Assembly: GCA_022376465.1 (NCBI GenBank)
Contig: JACDTU010000015.1
Location: forward strand, 620,001 to 684,000
Direction: 5' to 3'
DNA from: Cubamyces lactineus
Taxonomy: Eukaryota; Basidiomycota; Agaricomycetes; Polyporales; Polyporaceae
DNA: 64,000 bases
The position numbers were made by a program, and so were the translations under genes. Of this stretch, positions 47,017 through 56,505 are shown one piece after another. The stretch's first letter is position 1; every line of letters starts with the position of its first letter. The notes beneath the pieces are model-generated. The model was not told the origin of the DNA. It searched no databases and saw nothing but the letters and a program-made list of their open reading frames with translations.

Positions 47017-48879
47017 CTCAAAATCTGTAGCCCTGAGTGCGTTAATAGAAATATTGTCCTCTTCGTCCTCTTCGTCCTCTTCGTCTGAGATTTCTTCAGA
47101 CTCGTCCTCTAAGTCCTCGTCGGTAACCTGTCGTACCTTCCGACTGACAGGTTTGCCGGGCTTCTTAGGTTTAGAAGGACAGTCTCTAGAAATATGTCCC
47201 GGCTTCCTGCACCGGAAGCATAGTCCCTTGTCTTGCAGCTCCTGTCTCTCCTTGACAGAGAGCTTGTTAATATCGAGCGAGTCGTCCTCGATATTAACCG
47301 TCTTGACGTTCTTCCTAGTCTTCAAGGTTTTGGCCTTGCGTCCTCTGCGATTAGCCAAAATCTTTTCCGTAAGGTGATAGCTATGGTCGATCTCCTTAGT
47401 CCTAGTCATCCACTCTTCAATGGTCGTCGGCGGAGGGTACGACATGGATATCTTCTTCAGTAAATATTCTGGAAGCGCATTCCTGTACAGGGCCAGTTGC
47501 GCTGCTGGGTCCAGAATTTTTCCCTTGAGAGCTAGATCCATGAACCTCGCATTGAACTCATCGACTGAAGAGTAGTCCTTGAGCTGTATCGTCGTGAGAT
47601 TAACCATAGAGTCGTCCACCTCGTCTACTGGGGCAAAGGCGAGTAGGAAATTCCTCTTGAAGACCGGCCAAGAGTCAAATCCTCGATAGACTCCCGGTCT
47701 AATTTCCTCTTCAGCTCGCTGAATTGTGATGTCCTTCCAGTAGTTTATATTGTCCCCTTCCATGAAGGATAGGGCCGTCGCCACCTTCGTGTAATCATTA
47801 ACGAAGTCGTGGGGTCGCGCCGTGAACAACAGGAACAGTTGATTGAGGAAGGACCTGGTTTTGTCTCGGTCTCCGTTGAAGACCTCAGGGTCCTTGATCT
47901 TGCCCTTTCCGTGTCCTTGCGGCGCATTTCCTGGAGCTTCTTGCGGTTCCGGGTCTGGGTCTGGTCCTGGTGGTCCTCCTCCTGGGGAGTAGGGATCTGA
48001 AGGCTCAGGGTCAGGCCGACCTCCGGGCCTACCTGGTCCGCCTCCTCCTCCACCTCCAGAAGGATTGATAACTCCTCCAGAAATTGCCGTTGCCCGAGGG
48101 GCTGGTCCACTTGATAAAGACCCGTATCTTTCTCCTTCTGAGCCTTGCCCTTGCGGAGTGAACGCATATCTATGGGCTCCAGAAATGGACTCTCCTGTCA
48201 CTGTTCCCGACATGTACGATGGTACTGATTTTCGTACAAATTCTGGGGTTGCGCTGCGACCAGTATACTCCAATTCAGATTTAGTCTCCTCGACCTCTGT
48301 CTGAATATGCTCTTCTCTCGGTTCAGGTGTTTCTGCCTCTACCCGAGTGTCTTCTGTTTTCGGTGCAGGTACTACGACCTTAATCCGAATAGTTTCTTCG
48401 ATTTTCGGTTCAGGTGCTTCGACCGTCGTCCGAAAAGGCTCGTCCTCCTTGTCCGAGTCCTCTACCTTAGGCGGTTCGGTCTCCTTTCCTTTCTCCTTGA
48501 AGGATGGACCTGATTCCTTAGGTGATTCGGATTCTTGAGGTTTTGGGGTTCCTACTCTTGAAGTCGGAAACGATCCTGACACAACTCTCGGACTATTAAT
48601 CCGACCAGTAGCTTTTCCAGCAAGTAGTGGCTTCTTGACTAACGCGGGTTGTCGTCCGTGGGTGTTAGTAATATCCCGCTCTTGTGAAGAGTGTGTTAGG
48701 ATTAAAGCCGATGCGTGCTTGACGTTTGGAACCTCCTTAGTGTTGTACCGAAGTGGACACCTTTCGTTGGTGCAAAAATTCCACTTGTCTACGCTTTCTC
48801 GATAGTATACGTCCCGAGCTTTGTCGGAGTTGTAGAGATGATATAACCTTGAACAACTATATGGTTCAGCTGAACTCAT
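47005..48879 (-). CDS. gag: Chromovirus Gag
   Basis: 624 codons from ATG at 48879. The N-terminal half is long, acidic and proline/glutamate-rich with no recognised domain. It is followed by a GGGGGGGPGRPGG linker and a retrotransposon Gag region (FNGDRDKTRSFLNQLFLLF, later YRGFDSWPVFKRNFLLAF, LKDYSSVDEFNARF). The CCHC knuckle CFRCRKPGHISRDC is near residue 555, and the tail is highly acidic (SDEEDEEDEEDN). Its ATG overlaps the ORF0 stop as ATGA, which suggests coupled reinitiation. Gag would form particles and package the RNA. Confidence 0.9.
   Translation of the reverse strand: MSSAEPYSCSRLYHLYNSDKARDVYYRESVDKWNFCTNERCPLRYNTKEVPNVKHASALILTHSSQERDITNTHGRQPALVKKPLLAGKATGRINSPRVVSGSFPTSRVGTPKPQESESPKESGPSFKEKGKETEPPKVEDSDKEDEPFRTTVEAPEPKIEETIRIKVVVPAPKTEDTRVEAETPEPREEHIQTEVEETKSELEYTGRSATPEFVRKSVPSYMSGTVTGESISGAHRYAFTPQGQGSEGERYGSLSSGPAPRATAISGGVINPSGGGGGGGPGRPGGRPDPEPSDPYSPGGGPPGPDPDPEPQEAPGNAPQGHGKGKIKDPEVFNGDRDKTRSFLNQLFLLFTARPHDFVNDYTKVATALSFMEGDNINYWKDITIQRAEEEIRPGVYRGFDSWPVFKRNFLLAFAPVDEVDDSMVNLTTIQLKDYSSVDEFNARFMDLALKGKILDPAAQLALYRNALPEYLLKKISMSYPPPTTIEEWMTRTKEIDHSYHLTEKILANRRGRKAKTLKTRKNVKTVNIEDDSLDINKLSVKERQELQDKGLCFRCRKPGHISRDCPSKPKKPGKPVSRKVRQVTDEDLEDESEEISDEEDEEDEEDNISINALRATDFETGF
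47008..47014 (-). promoter_or_regulatory. Candidate -1 ribosomal frameshift site
   Basis: On the minus strand the heptamer GGGTTTT sits immediately before the gag stop (gag frame ACG GGT TTT TAG). A -1 slip gives GGG TTT TTA GGC and continues into pol. It fits the X-XXY-YYZ rule. Confidence 0.65.
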
Positions 48880-49751
48880 ACACGTTGTGCTTGTCGTAGG
48901 AAAGCCTGATGTAGTTCCCTAGCTCGGAGGCAACTACGAAATTTCCTAAGATTTTCTTCGAGGTCTATATCTGCGTAGTTCTCCGGATTGAGGACCTTTG
49001 CTCGCAGGTAGTCAATCTGGTTCTGAAGATATCCCGCAAAGTTCCGTACCCTCGTTGGAGGCGTAACAGCTTGTCTTGGAATAAATTCGAGTGTCTGGAT
49101 GACCTGAGTTATGTATCGATGGGCTCGTTCGAGAGTCGCGTGATATCTCCTCGTGAAGTCTTCCTGTCCTAGTACTTCCAAGTTATCTGCTATAACTCGA
49201 AGTGTATCGATCGCGTGCACCGGAAGCTGTGTTCTCCGATAGAATATCCCTGCCGTTGAGGATGCTTCTTCAACACTAGTTTCTGGAGTCGATCGATCCG
49301 AACTATCCGTTCCTGGACTCGCTCGGGTTGGAATGGGTACGCCTATTGCTACTCCTGATTCCGCCTGAATGGCCAGAGAATTCCTATATTCTCTCCACTT
49401 GTCTGTTCTCTGAAACGCGGGTTCTTGTTCCGATACTCGAGTGCTCCGACCCGACGATGTCGAACTGGTACTTTCTACGTAAGGGATTGTCGAGCTAAAA
49501 CCTCTTATCAAGGGGAATGGGGATCCTCCTGGCGATCTTGGGAGAGCAACTATATTCTCCGGGATCGCGAGTGGTGGTAAGCTCGGCAGTGTTTTGTTCC
49601 TTCCGCCTAGTACCCTGGGTGATTGTCGCAATGGGGGTTGTGTAGTTCCCTCCGTATTGACTATCGTCTCTCTGTACGTTACGAGCAAGAGAGAGTTCTG
49701 ATGCGTTTCGTAGTCGTTGTCTTCCGACGTAGGCCTCTGCACTTTTAACAA
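48876..49751 (-). CDS. Methionine-free upstream frame ORF0 of the chromovirus
   Basis: About 291 codons ending TGA at 48878-48876, overlapping the gag ATG by 4 nt. The first possible initiator is TTG at 49751; no ATG codon occurs in the frame, which stays open upstream into the LTR. Composition is proline/serine-rich at first, then a helical region (TLRVIADNLEVLGQEDFTRR, YLQNQIDYLRAKVL, LRARELHQAFLRQAQRV). I recognise no domain. It could be an N-terminal Gag part made by frameshifting or non-AUG initiation, or the end of a spliced product. The long open frame without stops makes chance unlikely. Confidence 0.55.
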   Translation of the reverse strand: MLKVQRPTSEDNDYETHQNSLLLVTYRETIVNTEGTTQPPLRQSPRVLGGRNKTLPSLPPLAIPENIVALPRSPGGSPFPLIRGFSSTIPYVESTSSTSSGRSTRVSEQEPAFQRTDKWREYRNSLAIQAESGVAIGVPIPTRASPGTDSSDRSTPETSVEEASSTAGIFYRRTQLPVHAIDTLRVIADNLEVLGQEDFTRRYHATLERAHRYITQVIQTLEFIPRQAVTPPTRVRNFAGYLQNQIDYLRAKVLNPENYADIDLEENLRKFRSCLRARELHQAFLRQAQRV

Positions 49752-49777
49752 GTGGAGGGTTAAAGCTTTCAGTCTAA

Positions 49778-50319
49778 TGTTACGCTTTCGAGCGTGACTC
49801 TTAAACTATCAAGCCTTAAGACGTCAATGAATAGAGAGCTTGTATCTATTCAGCTACTAGCCCTAGCTTGTCGAAGATAAGCGCGTAGTAGTGTTTACAG
49901 TTGAGAGCGAGTTAACGAGCAACCAAAGTCGTATTTCGCGAAGAGACTGAAAGCTGAGGGTCGCTCTATGGCGTCGCCTCTTATATACATGTATGCAGGC
50001 CTGTAGACGGAATGTTCTAGCGTGTACATGGACTTTCTGGTGCGTAGTAGTCAGCGCTAGTCGAACCTAGTAACACTGTGGCAGTGCTGCTGTGGACTGT
50101 GCAGAAGCGCCTGTGCACTGCGCGGAAGTAACTGTGCACTGTGCAGCAGTAACTGTGCATAGAAAGTCCTAGAGAGTCCTAGATAATACGAGACCATTCC
50201 TGTCTTTAAGAACCGTAGCTAGAATCCTAGAGTCCGCCATATTCGTATAGTACAGAGACAGAAGTAGAGACCATACCAAATCGTACAGTTCGTAAGACGC
50301 CTATCGTACATTTGTAACA
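49778..50319 (-). repeat. 5' LTR of chromovirus (outer)
   Basis: 542 bp, identical-looking to 39572-40113. A minus-strand TATA-like GTATATAA lies at 49981-49988. Confidence 0.9.
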
Positions 50320-51294
50320 CCCACGAACATTGACAATCCAGTTATTATCATCCCTACGTGGGCCAATTGTCATTCAGGACGATGTACAATACCCCCACGA
50401 CGATGTACAATGCCCCTACGACGATGTACAATACCCCCACGATGATGTACAATCCCCCTACGACGATGTACAATACCCCCACGATGATGTACAATACCCC
50501 CACGACGATGTACAATACCCCCACGAACATCGACAATCCAGTTATTATCATCCCTACGTGGGCCAATTGTCATTCAGGACGATGTACAATACCCCCATGA
50601 CGATGTACAATGCCCCTACGACGATGTACAATACCCCCACGACGATGTACAATACCCCCACGACGATGTACAATACCCCCACGAACATCGACAATCCAGT
50701 TATTATCATCCCTACGTGGGCCAATTGTCATTCAGGACGATGTACAATACCCCCATGACGATGTACAATGCCCCTACGACGATGTACAATACCCCCACGA
50801 CGATGTACAATACCCCTACGACGATGTACAATACCCCCACGACGATGTACAATACCCCCACGATGATGTACAATACCCCCACGAACATCGACAATCCAGT
50901 TATTATCATCCCTACGTGGGCCAATTGTCATTCAGGACGATGTACAATGCCCCTACGACGATGTACAATACCCCCACGAACATTGACAATCCAGTTATTA
51001 TCATCCCTACGTGGGCCAATTGTCATTCAGGACGATGTACAATACCCCCACGAACATCTACAACGCAGCTATTATCATCCCTACGTGGGCCAATTGTAAT
51101 TCAGAACCATGTACAATACCCCCACGATTGTTCATATTGTATTGACAAAGAGCCCACGTCCAATTACAATTCAGTGATTCTTCATTATCAAACCTTGTGG
51201 GCATTTTATCATTGTACTTGATGTGGCCACGTCTTCCACAATGGTTTTGCTACCTAGGTGGGCTATTGTTAACAATGAGTGGTGACCACGACTG

Positions 51295-52330
51295 GGTGCC
51301 AAGCTGATCCTTGCGGCTCTTCTCCTCATTGAGGACTTGCGAGACAACGAGGTTGGTCGTGAGCGTGTCTTGAGACGAGTTGAGGATGGTGCGGAGTGTC
51401 GAATAGGACGCGGGGAGGGAGTTGAGCATCGCGTATGCGATGAGTGAGTCGCCGAGGGGCTGACCGAGTTGCTCGATCAGGCGGCCCTTGAGCTGCATGG
51501 CGTCGAGCTGAGCCTCGAGCGATTCTTGGTCGGAGAGCGTACCGCGGAAGAGCTCCCCGATGAGCGTAGCGATTGTCTGCTTCCCTTTCCCTTCGTACCT
51601 CTGAAGAAGCTTGTCCCAGGCTTCTGCGGACGTCCGCGCGAGCATGACGCTGCGGAGCGGGGTGTCGTCGAGGGTGAGGGAGATTTGCAGCTTTGCGTGG
51701 CGGTCGCGTTCCATCCAAGCAGTGATAGCTGCGCTGCCGGCGTTGCTAGTCGGACACGGCTCGACCTTGCTGACGATCCCCCAGAGCTTGCGAGACTCGA
51801 GGATCATCTGCATGCGGAACTTCCACATGGGAAAGTTGCTGCCGTCGTCCTTGAGGTTGGTGATGTCGAACAGCCGGTTGGACTGCGCAAGACTGGTCGT
51901 GGACGAGACGTAGGCGTCGACGGAAGCGTATGCAGCCGTGGACGGATTCGGCGTAGCCGTCGGGTCAGGGGCTGTCGTGGCAGACGGCGCCGGATCGGGC
52001 TGAGGCTGACCAGTGGGGGAAGTCATGACGTTGAGGGACCTTTTGAGCAAGATTTATCGGTGGAAATCTTCTGAGTCTTGGCTAGAGCGTTTACGCAGGG
52101 CTCATAACCTTTTGAAGGTGGTCTCGCGAACGCTAGAATACGACGGAGAAAGACTCAGTCTCGCGGGCACGGTAGTGGCAAGAGCTGTATTGTTAAGTAC
52201 CTAGAATACGACGGAGAAAGACTAATGTAATATCAGTATCAACCGGCGAATGTCTAGGATAGTGAACAAGGGTGCATACCTCAGTCTCGCGGGCACGGTA
52301 GTGGCAAGAGCTGAGGTACGAAACGAAAAA
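51295..52330 (-). mobile_element. Copia-type LTR element remnant (gag, leader, scrambled LTR)
   Basis: The minus-strand Gag frame from ATG 52026 (MTSPTGQPQPDPAPS) runs into the P2 terminus at 51294. It has the copia UBN2 pattern (LKDDGSNFPMWKFRMQMIL, SAEAWDKLLQRYEGKGKQTI, LSDQESLEAQLDAMQLKGRL, LPASYSTLRTIL). Upstream, GGTTATGAGCCCTGCG (about 52096-52111) is a half-tRNA-type primer site, next to an LTR-like end (TTTTGAAGGTGG). That LTR is broken: CTAGAATACGACGGAGAAAG and TCTCGCGGGCACGGTAGTGG each occur twice between 52130 and 52312. Pol and the other LTR are absent. A relic, truncated at one side by P2. Confidence 0.8.
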
Positions 52331-52408
52331 ACGTTGAGAGGAAGGGAGCCGCGGGCGGTTACCTAATCTACGAAAAAGGAAATTAGCCACGGCGCCTAAC
52401 GCGGCCAG

Positions 52409-52902
52409 TGGACTCGTACGAACGTCTACTTCGTACTTCAACAGCGCGACGCCGTGGAGATCACTCACATTCTTCACTGCCAACATCTCGTGCCGGACAA
52501 CAAGCACGTTTTGACCGCGGACCTCGCAATTGTCAAGCCATTCGTACGCAGCCCGGATGATTGGCGGTTTCCCTGGGCCTCACGGTATGCATGTGTTGTC
52601 TGACAGTAACTACTATGTACTGAATACTGTCTCATTGCAGGGCAGCTGACCTCGGTATTGACGTCTGGACATTCAAGCAATTCCGCCCGGCACGCGTTGT
52701 CAACCTCCAGGAACTGAGCGGACACTTCGCCATGAATACTATTACGCACAAGTATCGTAAACTCACCGTCACAATGTCTCTGTGCCATGTGAGTGCTTCG
52801 AGCTGCTAGGACGTGTATGTATGTACATCTGACTCCTCTTGTTCCTAGGACACTCAAGAACCAGATCGTCTGGATGACCTGGATGACAATGAGTGGTCCT
52901 AA
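52409..52902 (+). pseudogene. C-terminal exons of a transposase-like protein
   Basis: Three exon-like segments (52409-52584, 52641-52788, 52849-52902) join in frame at GT-AG sites and end DDNEWS-stop. The translation has VEITHILHCQ, ADLAIVKPFVRSP, LGIDVWTFKQF, VVNLQELSGHFAMNTIT and MSLCH. LGIDVW followed by LSGHFA and LCH resembles, as I remember it, the C-termini of the basidiomycete transposase-like proteins whose N-terminal type is at 32527-33607. The catalytic middle is not found between the two. No start codon or promoter is associated, so it is treated as a remnant. Confidence 0.4.
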
Positions 52903-53005
52903 TCGTTACCAGCTGGTAACTCCCTGGGCAACCCAACGAGTGCCCTGACCTGTGGTGAGTACTGACGTGCTCTTTCACCCTGTCTACTTATTCATCCACG
53001 TGCAG

Positions 53006-53745
53006 GACCCCGAGCGGTTCGCCAAGTTCAGCCAACGCTCGGGCTCCCAGTATTCCTCCGTCCGCATCCTGCTCGACTTCTCGAAGAACTATCACGGAGC
53101 CCATCCTTGCGACGCTGCTGGACCCCGTGCGCGAGGCGCATGTCGAGACGTACCGCGATAAAATGTTCGCAGGCAAGTACATCAACACGTCCGAGGACCA
53201 TGCTGTCCTGCACAACGCCCTCCGCAACTTCGACGATTTCAAGATCAGCAAGGCCGGCATGGATGAGGTCGACGAGGTCCTCGCTCACATGAGGGAGTTC
53301 ATCGAGACGATCCGGCGTGGCGAGTGGAAGGGATACACGGGCAAGACGATCAACACCATCGTCAACATTGGTTTCAGCGGCTCCGACCTTGACCGCGTCA
53401 AGGTGACAAAAGCTCTGAAGCCCTACGCGAAGCGCGACCTCCACGCGTACCTCGTTCCCAACATCGATGGCACGCACCTCACGGAGACGCTCCGCCTGTG
53501 CGACCCCGAGCGGACGCTGTTCATCACCGCGAGCAAGACATTCACGACGCAGGAGACGATCACGAACACGGAGAGCGCACGCGACTAGTTCCTCGAGCAC
53601 GCGAAGGACAAGGCGTACGTCGCGAAGCACTTCGTCGCACTCATGACAAACACCAGGGTCGTCACCGCGTTTGACATCGCCGAGCATCTAGTTCTAGGAC
53701 TGGGTCGACGGCCGCTACTCGCTCGGGAGCTCGGCTGTCCAGCGT
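53006..53745 (+). pseudogene. Glucose-6-phosphate isomerase pseudogene fragment
   Basis: Strong likeness to fungal glucose-6-phosphate isomerase over about 240 codons: RFAKFSQRSGSQYSS, MFAGKYINTSEDHAVLHNAL, KGYTGKTINTIVNIG, NIDGTHLTETLRLCDPERT, ASKTFTTQETITN, AKDKAYVAKHFVAL. Damage includes a 1-nt frameshift near 53092, an in-frame TAG at 53586-53588 where tryptophan of SARDWF is expected, and another frameshift near 53690 before DWVDGRYSLGSS. The sugar-phosphate-binding IGIGGSDLG motif reads IGFSGSDLD. The start and the C-terminal half are missing. It is a truncated nonfunctional copy; the functional gene must be elsewhere. Confidence 0.88.
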
Positions 53746-54414
53746 CGATCAGCGATGAGATGTATTTTGATACGGACGAGCTTCATGCCTGCGGTGAGTT
53801 TCTGCGCGATGCTGTCTGTCTGATGTCAGCGCCGCATTCACCCCATGGCGCGTTCCTCTCTCTGCCGGACTACGACATGGAAGTCCTCTCTGAACCGCCT
53901 AGTTCACCGCACTCGCCACATCGCGTGCTCCCGGAGCTCGAGGACGACGACATGCAACCGTTTCCGATCCAGCAACCCGCCCCGGTGGACACGATCTTGC
54001 CCACCCTCCTCAGGGCGTGCCTCCTCTGGCGGAACACGCGGGACTCGGGCTGTTCTTGCAGCCAGTCTCGATTGGCCCGCCACTCATGCGCTCACTGTCT
54101 CGACCCAGAGAGCACGAACCTGGAGATCGACGAGTCTGCAACTCCTCGCCAAAGCGAAGCTCATCAAGCGAATTACTGCTGCTGCGAGCGCCCTGCTCCC
54201 GCGACTCGGCGTCCGCTATCGTTGTGGATGCAGAGCTGGGCGTGGCAATGAATTGGGCACGGAGGCGTACGCATGAGCTTCATGCGGTGAAGGAGACACA
54301 TGCCGAGGCGTGGTGAGTACACAGGCTGCAGAAACGTCACCCTGAAGATACGGACGCTGACCCCTCTGAATGCCAGACGCTTTCCCCTTGTCACGACGGC
54401 TACAAGAACATACT
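53746..54414. other. Unrecognised stretch after the isomerase fragment
   Basis: Several overlapping open frames on the plus strand (for example 53643-54251) are rich in serine/proline and show no known domain or consistent splice pattern. I see no repeat. Possibly further decayed gene pieces. Confidence 0.4.
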
Positions 54415-56202
54415 CTACTCATACTCAAGCTCGTTGTCAGTGTGTCGATCATGCTCTCCTTGAACGCTCTCCACACCCTCAGCCTCGTACTCCCAGCGCG
54501 GGGATCCTCTGCAGTCGCTTCCTCCGTTCGCCTGCTCGCTCGCTTGCCCCTCGCCCTCTTCCCCCTGGCAGGACCCATCGTTGCTCAATTGGTATGTACG
54601 AGCTTCTTCGTCGTCAGCGATGTACTTGCGAGTATTGAAACTTTCCCCAAATTCGCCTTCAAGCCATGCCGGATTTATCATGTCGTAGGGGATTCTGATC
54701 GTCGACTTGCTCCCTGTGAGCACTGGGAGCGACGTCAAATGATCCGGACGAGGGTCGCCACGCTTGCGAGGTCTGTACATGTTTCCTCGGCCTGATGTGT
54801 TCTCTGCTCGCTGTTGACTGACGTGGACATCCAGCATATCCAGTACGGTATTTGTCTAACAATCTGGTGAGTACAAGAGTGTAGTACGGTCGCAACCTCC
54901 TGATGGACCCTTACCTCAGGCAAACGCCACGCAGGCGCGTGCGAGACCCAAACTTTGCGAGCCTTTGCACGTCCTCGAAGATTGGGCTTGATGTCCCCTT
55001 CGTCTTCGGTGTCGGGGTCGATGACGGCGTGGGATAACGGTACAATCTCCTCAACCTCAGATTCGTCAGAAGACTGATACTGCCATTGAAACAGAAAGTC
55101 GTATTCGGGTTTCCCTGCCTCCAGGACCTTGTAGCGCACGCTCTCGCGTGCTTCGACTTTCTAGTGAAGGCGTCCAAACTAGTCAGTACATGTGGAATCA
55201 ATGACGAGGTATGCGACCGTTCACCGTCTTCTTGCGCCCATTCATTTTCTGAGACAGGTTGCGGGCCTGTTTTTGCGCCATCCCATTGCCCTCGGTCTGC
55301 AACTTCCAGTTGCGCACCAAGTTTTTGAAGACGACCTGAATGGTATGATCGATCGTATCGCGCGAAAGCGATTCCAGCTGCTCCTGTGATAATGCACTGG
55401 TATAGTCATGGCCATTCGCCTTGATCCGCGAAGTCGCACGGTAAACCCAACCCTTCTTGTTCACCGCCCACGGTCGATCCCAGTCAGGCCGCAAGATGCT
55501 CTCCATGAGCGTTTCACCATCCAAGCCTTCCCTCTGTGGCGACATCGGTCGGCTCTCCCAGAAGGTGCCACCACCTAGCGGCCTAGGCAACTTCTCGCTA
55601 GTGCTGATCCCCATGAGGCTGTACAGACACTTGCGCACCGCATCCTAGAATAGGTGAGCTATCATGAATAACGTCGTACGATTGTGCACAGGACTACTTA
55701 CATGCAAGGCGTTGTTACGCTCCTTCGCTAGTTCGACGGCATTGCTCTTGGTATCAGAGCTCTGCTTATCACGCGAGCCTGTCGCGACCAGACGAACGAC
55801 CGACTCTTCAACCAGCGCGATAGTGGCACGAAGATCAGCTACAGTATCCTCGAGTTGGTCAGTTCTCTGTATGAGATGGCTGACTCCTGCGTTAACCATC
55901 TCAAGATCGGACAGCGCAGCGTCAGCCAACGTTCTGCAGCGATCGAGATCCAAGCCTTGTTGCTGGACCTGGGTGCGTAACTGATCTATCTTCATGCGGT
56001 ATTCTGATAGCTGATCTGCAATGCGTTTTGCAGAGGAGCCTACGGAAGCCCCACCGTCTGTGTGAGCAATCGGAGTTTGATTGTGACCGTCATCGTACTA
56101 ACCTCCTGCCTCATCAGCAGCCCTTTGAGTCTGTGCGGGCTGATTGCCGGCGACAAGGGTTGGGCCCCTGGCTCCGAGCGCAGCGAGCTTAGCCAGCTTG
56201 TT
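54415..56202 (-). pseudogene. Main part of a basidiomycete gene of unknown function, split by copia
   Basis: Minus-strand exons 56202-56103 (continuing the first exon at 62168-62091), 56057-55702, 55644-55225, 55160-54915 and 54855-54415 all join in frame. With the upstream piece they would encode 546 residues. Features are a coiled-coil-prone segment (RMKIDQLRTQVQQQGLDLD and LEDTVADLRATIALVEESV), a conserved-looking block with GGGTFWESRPMS, ESILRPDWDRPW and NLSQKMNGRK, then QWQYQSSDESE, an acidic region, RPRKRGDPRP and IPYDMINPAW. I recognise this as a fungal hypothetical protein type without known role. The copia insertion lies between codons 26 and 27 and separates these exons from the start codon and promoter, so normal expression is unlikely. 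Confidence 0.75.
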
Positions 56203-56207
56203 TGTAC

Positions 56208-56505
56208 TGTCGAACTAGACGCGCATTAGGCGCTGACTAATAGCAGGCTAGTAAGCGGGAATGGACACGAGGCTACCAGTCTCCTGGAGAAAGTTCCGGA
56301 TACTGTGGCTGAGGTACTACATAGTATGACATCGTACTATACAGTATTACATCATAGCCTCCGTGTACATGTATATAAGGCTGCTCTGTAGGAGCAGTAC
56401 AACAAGTCGCTCTTAACCTTCAATCCCTACGTGTGCCTCTATTCAGAGCTCTACAGGTAAGTGAGCTAGTGGGGCTTTCCACTGCGTAACAAGCCCAGCT
56501 CAACA
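56208..56505 (+). repeat. 5' LTR of copia element
   Basis: 298 bp. It contains GTATATAAGG near 56371 and a splice-donor-like CAG-GTAAGT at 56457. Confidence 0.92.

Larger units (their letters stand above)
39572..50319 (-). mobile_element. Three-LTR Ty3/chromovirus composite
   Basis: The outer LTRs 39572-40113 and 49778-50319 are each 542 bp, begin TGTTACGC, end TTTGTAACA and look identical by eye. CCCAC flanks both sides (39567-39571 and 50320-50324). The two halves of the P2 right arm join perfectly if the element is removed. Minus-strand order is 5' LTR, ORF0, gag, pol, ORF3, a divergent middle LTR (41428-41957), a truncated second ORF3, and the 3' LTR. Thus a second 3' end is built in. 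No standard initiator-tRNA binding site is evident after the 5' LTR; the sequence there reads TTAGACTGAAAGC. All main frames are intact, so the element may have been active recently. Confidence 0.9.
33609..51294. mobile_element. Giant palindromic foldback element P2 (with nested insertions)
   Basis: Second member of the P1 family. Termini read CAGTCGTGGTCACCACTCATTG on both sides in inverse. The left outer arm is 33609-35813. The core arms are 37200-38040 and 38188-39028 (positions sum to 76228) around a 147-bp loop. The right outer arm is 39029-39571 continued at 50320-51294. Subtracting the two nested LTR elements and their target duplications leaves about 5.5 kb, close to P1. Both P1 and P2 share the AGGCATATTCAACACCTTCC block, the core and the loop, but the tandem arrays are different sequences. 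GGTGC occurs just outside both ends (33603-33607 and 51295-51299), a weak candidate target duplication. No transposase is encoded. Confidence 0.82.
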
